Of a DNA stretch of 64,000 nt, positions 11,933 to 23,280 are shown one piece after another. How positions within the stretch are numbered: the first letter of the stretch is position 1; every line of letters starts with the position of its first letter. Source of the DNA: Odontocerum albicorne (taxonomy: Eukaryota > Arthropoda > Insecta > Trichoptera > Odontoceridae); the NCBI GenBank assembly GCA_949825065.1, contig OX463846.1, forward strand, positions 16,650,205-16,714,204, written 5' to 3'. Below the pieces are notes generated by a model that did not search any database, was not told the DNA's origin, and worked only from the letters and a program-made list of their open reading frames with translations. The translations under genes and the position numbers were made by a program.

Positions 11933-12271
11933 TTCATAAAAAATATAAAAATAACTTTGTTATATAAAATTCTAACATTTAGTGTATGCATTAATTTACT
12001 TTTATTTAGTGTAGTGCATTAATTTACTCAGCTCTTTTCATTAATTTTCTCTTCGTAATTGTTTTTTTTTCCATACCAAATGAATTGATTTCAGTAATAA
12101 AAGCATCTTCAATATTAAATAAAGAATCGCAAGTTATAATTGCACAGTTGAGCCTAATTTGTTCTTGATTCTTTTATAACTTTGTTAAAGTTTGTAGTGT
12201 CACAGTAGTGAAAACAACTTTTTCAAAGTTTAAAAGTACACTTAACATTTTACACTTAGAAGAACCACGAA

Positions 12272-12700
12272 CGTTTGATACGAGAGTTTATCCTAGTTCT
12301 TGATTGTAGAAATGGGATCTGTTTTCTCACTATTTAGTCATGGAAGTTGGCTGTAGATTATTTATCTCTAAGACCAGTGTCATTTAGGTATTTAGCCTTG
12401 AAAATAATTATTCATTTGATACGAGAGTTTATCCTAGTTCTTGGTTGTAGAAATGGGATCTATTTTCTCACTATTTAGTCATGGAAGTTGGCTGTAGATT
12501 ATTTATCTCTAAGACCAGTGTCGTGTAGGTATTTAGCCTTGAAAATAATTATTCATTTGATACGAGAGTTTATCCTTGTTCTTGGTTGTAGAAATGGGAT
12601 CTGTTTTCTCACTATTTAGTCATGGAAGTTGGCTGTAGATTATTTATCTCTAAGACCAGTGTCGTGTAGGTATATAGTCTTAAAAATAATTATTCTTTTA
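12272..12700. repeat. Three tandem copies of a 141-bp repeat
   Basis: The unit starting 'gatacgagagtttatcct' occurs at 12277, 12418 and 12559, exactly 141 bp apart, and each copy runs to 'aaaataattattc'. The three copies are nearly identical. A fourth single copy lies at about 4862-5002, flanked by other direct repeats, which points to spread by a mobile element or by a satellite seed. Confidence 0.92.
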
Positions 12701-14439
12701 TTTTTCCTCCTTTGAAAATGTTTATTACACATATCGTTATTCAGATAAATTAAAATTTAATGAAATATCTTTGATATAGTGCAAGAAGGCTGAATATTTT
12801 CATGTGGTAATTAACTTAATTGGTGGAATGTGAGAAATATACGCATAGTTATCCATTTGTCACTATTTTATCATATCGCCGAAAACATTCAACTTCTTTT
12901 CAATTATGTGCTTAGTAAACATATTGAATTTTTTATTGGTTTTCGTAGTTCTCAGTGAGTCTCTGGAACCAGTTACCAACTATTGTCCGACTCGCTTCGT
13001 CACTGACATGTTTAAATAAGCTATTGAAAAATTTCATTTTAAGACAATGATGTTATGAGTTTATTTCCCAATTTTCCTTTATTCTCCAACATTTATTCCT
13101 TTTTATTTTGATTGATATGTCACATTTACTGTCGTCATATTTATGTTCACGAATTTTGTCCACATTGATATTAATTTAAATATTTTTATGGACCATGTAA
13201 CTTCCTTTATTAATTTTGTCTGGTTGGTAGGAGGGGTTTCCACCAGGCAATAATCTCGTCAGTTTTATATACAATTAAGTGTCGAATAAATAAATAATTA
13301 AAGAACTTGAATGGAGTGAAGGGATGTAATTTCCTCTACAATAAAACGAGTGAAGTGATGTAATTTTCTCTACAATGAACGACATCCTTGTTCTCTCTTG
13401 TTCAAACTGTCATTAATCTTCCTTTAGGTAGGAGCTGCACTTGTCCGCAGGTTCTTTACTCCCATTTTCGTTAAGTGATATTAGTTTTCTTAATTAATTA
13501 CATTCAGTAAGATTTAACTGTCAGCACTCGTGGTCTAATGCATATCAGTCTTGTTAAGTAAGCTAGCACCCGATTCCCAGGCAATTAGCTTTCTGACTGG
13601 TTTCACTTTCAATGTGAGTTTACACCTGACACACATTACTTTTATCTCTCAATATAACCATTTTGTAATATCAATACATTTTAAGGGTAGATTTTTCCAT
13701 TTTGTAACTTTCAACATTTCTTCCGCAAGTATATTTAAGATATTCAGCCTCTTTTACTTTTAAGTCTTTATTTATCTAAATTAATATTTTTTCTAAAGCG
13801 CATTAGCTAACTCATATAAATTCTACATTAGAGCGTTGTGCAACGACAAATATATAGCGCTTTGTAAAACTGGTCACCATGAGGTAGGTAGGATCTACTA
13901 TTTAAATGGATATATTTCCACCAAGTGATGTTTTTCTAAATGCAGACAAATACTTATATTGCATAAAGGGTGATGTGATATTACGAAAATGTCAAAAAAA
14001 AAATTTTACGTTTGACTTATGTGGAAGACGCCCATAGCTTAGAAGATTCGTAGTAATTAATAGTGACCAAATCTGTGCATTGACTTGAAACTGACGCACT
14101 AAATTAATTATGTCTAATATCATCCAGCGCGTTTGTTTGATATGGCTACGTCGATTCAACAATTAAAACAATACATCATGTATATTTTATAGTATTTTAT
14201 GAAGATCGAAGATCACAAAGAGACTTAATAGTAACTTTTGAAGATAACGCAACACAAACTGATTTGTGTGAAGACCCCTAAAAAAAGGGGTAAGAAATAT
14301 CAGAGATCCAGAGTGACCACTTGTAGCCTATAATAAAGATAAGAAGAATTCATTGTCGAAGGTTTTTGTCCAGAAGTGAATGAACATAGGCTTATACGAC
14401 AGATTCGTCAAAAGAAACTAATCCGTAAGATGTACCTTC

Positions 14440-14720
14440 AAGTCAATTAAAGTACTTAGAAAAATAGTTAAGAGTGGTTTCCGTGGAATGATTGGTAGAA
14501 TGTGTGACTGTGTGGTGTTTATACGAGTATACTCGTATAACGGTTACTAGAGAATGTGCGATCTCTTCGATTGAGTGTTTGCTGTTAAGTTTGCTAAGGG
14601 GTAATCGAGTTAACTCATTACTCCTAGATAATTTTGATCGTATATTCAGAATAATTATCTGATGCGAGGCACTAATAGATTGTTCTATCACCAGTACCTA
14701 GGCCAGCAGGTCGAGCTATC
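14440..14720 (+). pseudogene. Decayed LINE fragment
   Basis: This stretch aligns by eye with 30600-30790: both contain gatctcttcgattg(a/g)gtgt, a 'gctaaggggtaat.agttaac' block, and a GATTG..(c/t)TATCA block. The copy at 30.3-30.8 kb is recognisable as LINE reverse-transcriptase C-terminus, so this is a related remnant with no usable frame. Confidence 0.5.
14521..14538. repeat. 18-bp perfect palindrome of the TACGAGTA word
   Basis: atacgagtatactcgtat reads identically on both strands and consists of two inverted copies of the over-represented word tacgagta. Confidence 0.9.
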
Positions 14721-15587
14721 ACACTTTTTAGATTTCTGGCACAAACTCAAAAAATAATGTAATCCTGTGAATTGATTCATTTTTAGCGATACTGTTTGTT
14801 TCAATGTTATTCATTAATTTTTTTATAATTATTATTATCAAATGTATTCACAAATTATGAATTGTTTGATAACTGTTCTTTTTTTGTTTTATAACTTTTC
14901 TTTTTTCATTACCTTTTTTTATTTTTGGAAATATTTTTTCATTTCTTGAATAAGAAAAATCTATAATATGCTAAAGACTTGAAAATAAAATTAAATATGT
15001 CAGATGAATAGTGAGAAACAAAAAAACATATTACAAATTTCACACCGTCTTATATTGTATAAATTACGAATATTTAAAAAGTTTTAAATTTATTTTCATA
15101 ATTTTCGTTGATAAGTCAATGTTTATTAATTTTTATATTTTTCTTTGCATCAAGCTGAAATATTTAAAAATTTGGATCAATATATTTTAAAGTTAAAATA
15201 TTATCTATCTTTTAACTGGAAACATTAATTGCTGTTGGCTGATTAGCTCATTTTATTAATTACATTGGCAGTTGTTGAAGGTATAAAAATAATATAAAAT
15301 TAAGACATGACAGTTGTACGTTTAAAAAACGTTGGAGAAAATGTTTTCATTTTAACAAATTTAAATAAATCCTCTTGATCTATAGCTTCTAAGGTAATGT
15401 AAAGTTCAGAAAAGGTTGACCTTATAAGATTTGATAGATTATATATTTTCAAGTTTGTAGTATAAATAGTTTTAGTATTATAAAATAACAATGATAACAT
15501 TTTAAGGAATTTCCGTTCTATATGGTATGGTAAAAAATATTTTAGATTTTCCAATAAGTACATTGTCTTGTATTGTATTCTCTTTCG

Positions 15588-15783
15588 TTGTGTTCAATAT
15601 AACCTGGGGGCTAATTGGCATGAAGCAATCTTTTACAACTTATCAGAAATATGTTAAAGAGGCCTTAAGTGAAAACTAGACTGGAACGCTATTTAAAAAA
15701 ATATGGGAAGCAGTAAGAATTGAACTCGCTACCCCTGGGCTGGAAGACAAGCATCTTACCAACTTGGTCACAGAGGTTGTCTA
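15588..15783 (-). mobile_element. tRNA-derived SINE
   Basis: Read on the minus strand it has the head (acctctgtgaccaagttggt, then aagatgc) ending at 15783, a T-arm-like box B, 'tttcacttaaggcctcttta' and the pyrimidine-rich 3' body. All blocks are in family order. Confidence 0.8.
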
Positions 15784-16952
15784 AATGATGTCTTCAATCT
15801 TAAAAAATGTTATTTGTTCATTTTAAACTTTTAATTTAGTTCCTTAGAAGAAAAAGACAGAGTTCTTTGAAACCGGTAGTGAACTAATAAGTAAAACATT
15901 AGTTACTACAAAGAAAATCAGTGTTTAATTAATTCAATTAGAATCTAATAAATAACGTTGAGGCTAATAGAAGTTCTGCTAATTAAACTAAATAATGATT
16001 AAAATTAAAATTCGTTAGTTCACTTTAGTTAGTTCCGTATTCTAGAAACAATTCGAGATTGTATATAAATATATGATTTGTATTTTCAAAAATATTTAAT
16101 ATGCATTTGTTTAAGATGTATTCCATTTAAAACAAATTAATAAATGGAGTTTAATAAATGGAGTTTCAATTCTCGAATGCTTAACTATGATTTCGCGTAA
16201 AAAGATATGAACCACATTAACTACTTTACATCGAGGGATAGTAAATTATTTTATAGAATGAAAACTGAATTTTTAATATGAAATACACAGTTCGTCCGAC
16301 GAATATTTTTTTATACAACAGATAACTATTATTCGATATTTCTAATAATTCGAAACAAAAACAAATTTTGCTGGTTAGAGCTTTTTTATAAACGCTTCCA
16401 AATGTACTGTATTTTTTTAAGTAAAATAGTAAAAGGATAGATTGTGAATTGCTCAAGTACTAAACGTAAAACTCACTCGGTTATCTGATTTAAGTTTTAC
16501 GACATGTAAGGATAAAGGTTCTACTCAAAACTGCAATGGGACGAGATAGCAGGAATTTTCAATAGCCTTTTTATATACTAAAAACTAGCACATTCCCGAA
16601 CACCGTGAGAATTTTATAGGTGTTCTTGGTGCGACATCTGAGCTAAAGTTCCGTTTAAACTGTACTACATATACCCGTATAAATAAGTTGGCGTAAACTC
16701 GCTTTCAAGAGACTCGTAGAAATTCTTTTTCTACTTTAAAAGATAGATTTTTTACGCGATCTTTCTTAATATTTCCTACATATTTGTTTTTCATAATATT
16801 CTGCTATTTCATAACATAAACATGATCACCTTTTCAACATAAATTTTATCATTAAAGACAAAGATAAAATACAACATAATCATTAGTAAGTACCATTTTA
16901 ACATAAGTTTTATCATTTAAGACATTAAGATAATAGATATGTAAGAACATAA

Positions 16953-17150
16953 CAACTTCCGTGGTCCAGGGTGGAAGACGCCCATCTTCCGATACGAGGG
17001 TAATAGGCTCGTTCCTGTTGATATTCGATACTATTAAAAAGTGTTTCAGTCTGATTTTCCCTTAGGGCCCTTTTTTTTGTGGTTGGATGGAAGAGATTAC
17101 CACACGACAATCAACCCGCCAACTTATTCTGTATACAACGAAAATTTATC
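16953..17150 (+). mobile_element. tRNA-derived SINE (left member of an inverted pair)
   Basis: The head 'acttccgtggtccagggtgg' + 'aagacgcccatcttccgata' is followed by 'cgttcctgttgatattcgat', 'ttttcccttagggccc', 'ggttggatggaagagattac' and 'attctgtatacaacgaaaat'. Its 3' end faces the 3' end of the next SINE, 28 bp away. Confidence 0.8.
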
Positions 17151-17177
17151 TTCCATTCTTCCTTCCATCATCTTCCA

Positions 17178-17350
17178 TTATATATAGTATAGCCTGTCAA
17201 TCTCTTACAACCAACCAGAAAAATATTAAAGAGGCCTGAAGGGAAAATGAGAATAGAATCCTTAAAAATATCCGAGTTTCAACAGGAATTTAACTCAGAA
17301 CCTCCTGTTTTGGAAGACAGCCAACTTACCAACTAGGCCACGGAGGTCCT
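17178..17350 (-). mobile_element. tRNA-derived SINE (right member of an inverted pair)
   Basis: On the minus strand it reads 'acctccgtggcctagttggt' + 'aagttggctgtcttccaaaa', then a box-B remnant 'gagttaaattcctgttgaaa', 'ttttcccttcaggcctcttt' and the 3' body. It is arranged tail-to-tail with the 16953-17150 copy. Confidence 0.82.
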
Positions 17351-17720
17351 GTTAAAAAAAATCGAAAAATATTAGCTGATTTCTTGCGATTAAGGATGAT
17401 TATCAGGCGTATTGTAGATAAAATACACCTATGCGTGTATAAGTAACATGCGTGCAAGCTGTTGTATTTTAGAAATCATGGAGTTTCTGATGGGAAAGAA
17501 ACTATCGATCGTTTGAACCATCGTTATTTCTTAACAGCAAATGAACACGTAAATTTTAAAAAACATGACACTTAGATGAATAAAGTCAAAGTTAAATATT
17601 ATTTCTTCCACCGCGACCACAATGAAACTTCTCGCTTATTTCCAATATCCAATGTGTCAGACGAGTAGCGCCCCGGTGACACTTTAATTAAAGATCTGTA
17701 ATGAAAAGTTTTTGCCTCAC

Positions 17721-17836
17721 CTAACAGCCGGCACCTCCAAGATGTCCCACTCCACCGAAGTGTAGAATTCGGATAAGTCCACGCCGATGTCGACCACAGT
17801 GGAACCCTTTACTTCGTCGATGTGTCTCAAATCGAC
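17721..17836 (-). CDS. nAChRalpha: Nicotinic acetylcholine receptor alpha subunit, loop F exon
   Basis: A 116-nt internal exon of the extracellular ligand-binding domain. Acceptor gttaccag precedes 17836 and donor gtgaggc follows 17721 on the minus strand. It starts in phase 0, directly after the ...YDGFQ end of the 31408-31588 exon, and ends with two bases (AG) of the arginine codon completed by the 8090-8258 exon. It encodes 38 full residues: VDLRHIDE, a variable GSTVVDIG turn, then VDLSEFYTSVEWDILEVPAV, the loop F region and strand leading to loop C. VDLRHIDE and SEFYTSVEWDILEVPAV are characteristic of insect alpha subunits, most like alpha3/alpha4. No alternative version of this exon was seen nearby. 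Confidence 0.96.
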
Positions 17837-18210
17837 CTGGTAACAAAAATTCAGAGATATAGAATTATGATTTATAAAATCAGAAAAATAATAAGAGGAG
17901 TATTATATTTTTTTTTAAATACAGCTAAATTTCAAAAAATACGATTTCACTTTAACTAGAAACAGTTAAACACAATATCTAAAAAGTTTTGTTATACATA
18001 ACTTCAGCGACATCAACCAATACTGACACGGGAATATGATTCCGGAAAAAATGGCGAATTATTCATATCTTCAACAAATTACACAGGTTGAAAAGTCTTG
18101 CGAATGTTGAGATACTATATGGTGATAAGTGTGCAAGGCGTTAACTTCAGCGACATCATCATCAACGCTGGTACTTGTACCTGAATATTTTAAGATGTTG
18201 GAAAAAACTG

Positions 18211-18246
18211 TCAAATTATTCATCTCGATTGAGATGAATAATTTGA
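18211..18246. repeat. Perfect 16-bp inverted repeat
   Basis: tcaaattattcatctc (18211-18226), a gatt loop, and the exact reverse complement (18231-18246). The surrounding 18140-18240 partly duplicates 17998-18070 (shared 'taacttcagcgacatca'). Confidence 0.85.
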
Positions 18247-19450
18247 TATGAAATAAGCTTCGACCATTTGATAGTTTTTCTCTCAAATATATTTCCTTTC
18301 ATATTGCCTTAATATGGAAATGATATTTCTGGATACACATTTACATGCTATAATGCTATCGATAAATCTATTATAAATTTATTTATTCATATTCTAGTTC
18401 TATCAAAGAGCTTTCTCTTTGAAAGGTCTTGTTAGCCCCTGTCCGTTTTGAAAGCCGTTCAATATGATGGTTAATAAAATACACTTATACTCAATAATCA
18501 TTGAATCGATGCTTAGGGTTGATGACATATTTTATAACTGTGGATACAAATTCTTAATTGACATATAGGGTAACACCACCTACGTCATTTGGGAGTACTC
18601 CACGCTTCGCCAGCTTTTTCTTAAATTTGATGTACTTAGTAAATGTTCATCACACACTTCCCCTTGCCTAGACGAATCACTTGGCGCCACAGATTTCTGT
18701 GCTTGGTGTTATATTTGCATAATTCGAAATCTAAGTTGCAAGTCTTCTTGTATTTTTTTACAAATACCCTTTTGACATTACCGTTATCCATTCGATATAG
18801 ATATTCGATAAACCAGCATAGTCTCTTTTTTTAAGGAGCGCTACGACTGATAGATATACGAATACATGTACGATTAAGGACTTCCTCATTGCTAAGTGTT
18901 TTGCTAAGTTAGACTACGTATTAGATACAAACATCGCATGTGGAACGATAGGTCTAGCATGCTGTTAAATACTGTGAAATCAGTCATGAAATCGTAGAAG
19001 GTATAAAAAGGAATTGAGCATTCATTAAAAAGAGGTGTTTTGAATACGCTATTAGAGGAATCTTATAAACTAAATAGCGCTACAAATATAACGAAAATAA
19101 CATGATAAGCCTGAATCTATCATGTTCTGGATAAATCTTAAAGAATAATGTTTGAATTCTGACAGGTATCGTGATCTTCGCAGGAGGATGAAGAACTGAG
19201 TTCACATCCGGCCATACACCTTCTCAAAAACTCCTACGATTTATTACATTTTCTCCTTCTTAAATGTCATAACATGAACCTAAGAAAGCGTGGATGACTA
19301 CCATTCTCATTTGTACTGCATAATGTATTTATTATAATAAAAAAATAATATAAAAAACACTTTATTTAGAGCCGTTAAAAGAGCGAGCTGATGATCTGAT
19401 ATAAATGGACTTAATCATCCACTTAAGTAATAATACGTTGGAAAAATAGA

Positions 19451-19455
19451 AGTAG
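19451..19455. repeat. Left target-site duplication of the LTR element
   Basis: agtag immediately before the left LTR is repeated as agtag (29426-29430) immediately after the right LTR. Because one a is shared with the LTR end, a 4-bp reading (gtag) is also possible. Confidence 0.75.
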
Positions 19456-20887
19456 TGTCAGGACTTGGGTACGGCCGACCAATTAGTTTATTGTAGTTAA
19501 AAAATAACCATTAAAAATAGTGAACCAGAGCAGTCAAAGGGAGATCTTGCGTCATTTTCGAGAAGGATTGCTTCCTATTGTTTCAAACTTAACTGCCTCG
19601 AGTGGCTGGCTTGTCTTCCCATTTGTATAGAAATACACGACACTTTATGAGGATCGGTAATTAGTGTTCCGTCTGCGATCTGTTTTATTGCAGTCACAGA
19701 TAACTATTGTTACTAAGAAAAGAAAATAAAACTTTGCGCAAGATATATTTCGAGGGCGAAGGCGCTTTTATGACCGCGATTGTCATGCGAGAGAGAAAAA
19801 AGGGGTCAAAAAATTTCTCTTCTCCTTTCTAAAGAAATACGTCGAGCTTAATTTATTACGGACATAGTTAAATATTGAAAACAACGGCTGAGAATAACAA
19901 TTCACTCGAGATACATTAAAAAAAAGAAGGGTCCAGTATTGTCTCTTAAACAATAAGTTTCACCGGATGTTATACAAAAAGGATTCTCGACTTAATTACG
20001 CTGTGAAAGTTTAAATAGACTATTCATTGGCAAAATAACGAAAAGGTTTATGATTTTTTTAACGGTCGCGAGGGACTTTCTATAGAGTTCCAAAATGGCG
20101 GCGCTAGGCTGAGATCCCTTAAATTAAGGGACCGCGATCTTCCGAGCCCATTCTCTCGCCACGAAGTTATCAAGTCAACATCATTCTCGTCTTGACGCTG
20201 TTCGCGAACTTGAACAAGCTTTTCTCACATTTGATTGTTCATTCTTATTTGATACAATTTGTCCGGTAAATTCCCGAGGAACTGAGTCGTGTGGGTGTAT
20301 TACGACACGAATTGGCGGTCGCCAACCACTGAGGGAATTTCTTCACATCAGCGGCCCTGTAGTAACAGTATAAGGTCAGAGGGCCATATACGAGTCGACC
20401 TGGTCATACACTTGAAGCGGATCTGGGATAATACATTTTGTCCTGTTTTGGAGTAAGATCAACCTTATTTATCCTCTTTTGCTTGTCATTTTATGGTGAT
20501 ATTTGAGTATTCTAGAGATTGGCGAGATCTAATCTTTGAGAATTGACACATTTCCGCAACGGACTGTTGTGTGATAATAAATTACTTCGACTGCCTGTCC
20601 ATCTGAAAGGTTAGCGGAGTAGCAGAGAGAAATCTGCCCATTTGATTTTCCTGACGGAGTATCAGCTCGTCAGGATTAAATATATAACCAATTAACAGCA
20701 AATATGTGTTTCATTATGTATTTATACCTACCCAAGCACTGACGAATGCCTACCTCTTCCCACGACATCTTGAGATCTTATTGAGCCTTGTTTTACCTAT
20801 ACTGAGCTACCGGAGTAAGAGTCATACATTGTAACATCCAGGCTTTTAGTAATCCAACTTAATTAATTAAAGGGTAAAAAGTCTGAA
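19456..20887 (+). repeat. Left LTR (1,432 bp)
   Basis: It runs from TGTCAGGACTTGGG to ...AAAAAGTCTGAA. It matches the right LTR without any visible insertion or deletion. It contains an AATAAA at 20576-20581, a candidate polyadenylation signal, and a 17-bp inverted repeat tcccttaaattaaggga (20115-20131). The element's promoter should lie here, but I cannot place a start site. The ends are TG...AA rather than the usual TG...CA. Confidence 0.93.
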
Positions 20888-20888
20888 A

Positions 20889-20910
20889 CTGGCCGCCTTT
20901 CAACGCGGGG
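20889..20910 (+). other. Candidate primer-binding site
   Basis: The sequence immediately after the left LTR is ctggccgcctttcaacgc. A primer-binding site normally starts TGG, complementary to the CCA end of a tRNA, and TGG occurs at 20890-20892. I could not match the rest to a specific tRNA. Confidence 0.4.
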
Positions 20911-22118
20911 CCTACCTAGAGGTTCGTCGTCGGGCTTGGACGGTATAATTTGTATTTTTATGTTTTTTTCCTTTCTTTCTTCTTTTGGTACTAGAATAAT
21001 TTGTGCATTGCTGTGTTGTGTACTGTGTATTGGAATTTTATGTTTTTTTTTCTTCTTTTTTCATTTTTCGATTTGAATATCTTGTGCATTGCTTTATTGT
21101 ATACTGTGTATTTGAGTTTTATGTTTTTTTTTCTTTTTTTGATTTGAATATCTTGTGCATTGCTTTGTTGTGTACTGTGTATTTGAATTTTATGTTTTCT
21201 TCTTTCTTTTCTTCCTGTTTTTATTCGAAATTTTGTGCATTGTTGTATTGTATACGGTGTATAATTTTGTTATATTATTTTGATTAACGGCGTATAACTC
21301 GGTAAAGAATCGAAAGCAATTCAGGACCGTTAAAACAACAAAGCATAGGCTTTGTACTTCAGTCAAGTCGGTCGGGCGGAAATTGATTCGAGTACCGTTT
21401 TGTTTGGCGGTCATTTTGTGTATGAGTTGAGGATTTTATTTATTAATTAAATAAAATATAATAACCAACTAATAACGTGCGGCTGATAAAAGCTGTGCGA
21501 GTGTAGGTAGTTATTTTCTAAAATTAGAAAAAATCGAGTTGAGCGTAGTTTTACGAGGAGTATAATCTCGAATTTGGCCGGTAATCGGGTAGGCAGAGCT
21601 AGTGGAACGCCATAGTTTCTTGTGATTGGCCGGGTGTTTAGCAGCTGATAGAAGTTCCTTGTTGCATTGGCAAGGAATAATTCGTTACGTTTTCTTTCCG
21701 GTTGGATAGAGTTAGTGGCGTATTCCGGAGTTTGGATCGCTTTGAAGATTTTTAAATCATCAACAAAAAATAGAATATTTAGAGCACTAAGTTTGCCAAC
21801 TATAACATTATTCGTTCAGAGCCGTCCGGCTGTTTCGCTAATTAAGTTTGACGAATACTAGCTGTCGTACATCTGGTCGGCGAGATTAGTAGTAGACCGG
21901 TGTTATAATAGCGTGGCCGGGTGATCGAACTTATTGAATTATTCTATTTTAGGCCTTTAAGGTAGAGTTGTTTTCTTCGATTACATGCGATTGGAATTTC
22001 TGGTGAAGGCTATTCCTGAGATTGGGAACGCGTATTAATAACAGCGTGGCCTAGAGTCTTGGGGATTTCTAATCTTTCAGATAGAACTCTCACCTTGCTA
22101 GCTGAGGATAAGTCCACA
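20911..22118 (+). other. Long 5' leader of the LTR element
   Basis: About 1.2 kb lies between the LTR and the first ATG of gag. The first part (20945-21275) is a tandem repeat. The rest (21280-22118) is mixed-composition sequence without a recognisable gene. Packaging and leader functions are usual for this region in retrotransposons, but nothing specific can be read here. Confidence 0.6.
20945..21275 (+). repeat. Leader tandem repeat, four copies of 70-81 bp
   Basis: The block 'ttgtgcattgct(t/g)t(a/g)ttgt' + '(a/g)tactgtgtat' followed by 'ttttatgtttt' and a pyrimidine tract recurs at about 21001, 21082, 21152 and 21233. A partial copy precedes it at 20945. Open frames over it are repeat artefacts. 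Confidence 0.85.
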
Positions 22119-23237
22119 ATGAGTCCTATTGACAATATTACGAGTGCAACTAAGGAGAGATTGATTGGGGAATTGATGGAAAGGGGAATCACTCCGGGTA
22201 ACAAACTCCCCAGGTTGCGTCGGCAAGCATGGAGCTACAATCGGGGCCTCGTTCACTCTCCTACAGAAGAGGTTATATTGCCTCAAAGGTCTAAGGCACA
22301 TGTTAATTTGCGAGGAGCCCCGGAATTTTCTATGGAACTGGTTTCCGGAGCGACAGCCCCTCGTTCGGACTCTTCCTTGCCATTTACCGGGTCTTGCCCT
22401 TCAAGAGACTTGGGAATGTTGCCGTCTCCTAGCACTAGAGGTAATCAATTACCTCCATTAAATATCAATTTTTCATCGTGGCCAGTGGATCCGTTTAATG
22501 GCTCGGGTAGCGTACGTCAGTTTTTGGTTAGGCTCGAGGAAATAGCACACGCACGTAGGTTCGATGTAGACTCTCTCTCTCCCGTCCTACCTGAATTTTT
22601 GCGCGACAGAGCCCTGACCTTTTTCAGGATTACGTATAGGAACCCTATGAGATGGGCTACATTGAAGGCACATTTTTTGGAGAGGTTCGAATCGGAGAGT
22701 TTTATGGTAGATAGAAAGCTGGATATTTGGGCATCCAAGCAGGGTCACGAAGAATCTTCCACCGATTATATATCACGAATTTTGGAAGTAAACAGTACAC
22801 TGGACTCTGCCTTGACGGAGGTGGAGCTGTTACAGGTGTTCAAGAGAGGCCTTCACGTTAGGTTTAGCTCAGTCCTTGTCAGTACGCGGCCTGCGTCAGT
22901 ACGAGAGATGGAAAGAGTATGTGCCTCTTTCGAACAAATGAACAGGAGTGGTGAGGTATCACCCCGGCCGCTGCAGATGCAGCCAAGGGTAAGGGCACGT
23001 GTGTCATCCGTCTCACAGAAGGTTATCGGTAGAGGGCCGACCTTGTTGAGGTGTTTCTTGTGCAATCTTCCGCATCATATTGCCCGCGACTGTCCGCACA
23101 AACCACTTATCCAGAAGGAACCGGATAAGTCGCCAAGTAATCGCGTAAGGAGTCGTGCCGAGACTTCTAGACCTTTTACTTTGCTGACGGATACTTCGCG
23201 TCCGCCGCCGAGCTCCTTAATTCCAAAAAACAGATAG
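22119..23237 (+). CDS. gag: gag polyprotein of the LTR retrotransposon
   Basis: A 372-residue capsid/nucleocapsid precursor that would assemble the intracellular virus-like particle of the element. The frame is open from 22059, but the codon there is TTG; the first ATG is at 22119 (context cacaATGag). The central part (roughly residues 120-280) has the helical retrotransposon-gag capsid character, with the pattern DPFNGSGSVRQFLVRLEE, LPEFLRDRALTFF and LKAHFLERFE. Near the C-terminus a CCHC zinc knuckle is intact: CFLCNLPHHIARDC (C-x2-C-x4-H-x4-C). The stop at 23235-23237 lies four bases past a -1 frameshift heptamer, so some ribosomes should continue into protease. This is the only fully intact protein in the element. 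The high fidelity of its frame compared with pol suggests it was functional when the copy inserted. Confidence 0.92.
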   Translation: MSPIDNITSATKERLIGELMERGITPGNKLPRLRRQAWSYNRGLVHSPTEEVILPQRSKAHVNLRGAPEFSMELVSGATAPRSDSSLPFTGSCPSRDLGMLPSPSTRGNQLPPLNINFSSWPVDPFNGSGSVRQFLVRLEEIAHARRFDVDSLSPVLPEFLRDRALTFFRITYRNPMRWATLKAHFLERFESESFMVDRKLDIWASKQGHEESSTDYISRILEVNSTLDSALTEVELLQVFKRGLHVRFSSVLVSTRPASVREMERVCASFEQMNRSGEVSPRPLQMQPRVRARVSSVSQKVIGRGPTLLRCFLCNLPHHIARDCPHKPLIQKEPDKSPSNRVRSRAETSRPFTLLTDTSRPPPSSLIPKNR

Positions 23238-23280
23238 GGGACCAACCCGGTCAAGGTAATTCGGAGCTAAGGGGTTGGTC
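23225..23280 (+). promoter_or_regulatory. Programmed -1 ribosomal frameshift signal
   Basis: Heptamer A AAA AAC at 23225-23231, in the gag frame, is a canonical slippery site. After an 8-nt spacer a 9-bp perfect stem forms between 23240-23248 (gaccaaccc) and 23272-23280 (gggttggtc) with a 23-nt loop. Loop bases 23252-23257 (caaggt) are complementary to 23313-23318 (accttg), so a pseudoknot is possible. The -1 frame is open from 23231 through protease. Confidence 0.85.

Larger units (their letters stand above)
8259..17720 (-). other. Receptor intron, 9,462 bp
   Basis: GT donor at 17720-17719 and AG acceptor at 8260-8259, minus strand. It contains several SINEs (9.2, 9.8, 10.6, 15.6, 17.0 and 17.2 kb), a LINE 3' end at 10.8-11.3 kb, a duplicated 145-bp block at 11.64-11.93 kb, a 141-bp tandem array at 12.3-12.7 kb, and a LINE scrap at 14.4-14.7 kb. 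Stretches 8300-9180, 12700-14400, 14720-15580 and 15790-16950 are AT-rich with nothing definite apart from short hairpins. Confidence 0.9.

Noticed and set aside
21003..21414. 94-codon plus-strand and 74-codon minus-strand frames
   Set aside because: They lie in the T-rich tandem repeat of the retrotransposon leader and encode low-complexity F/Y/C strings.
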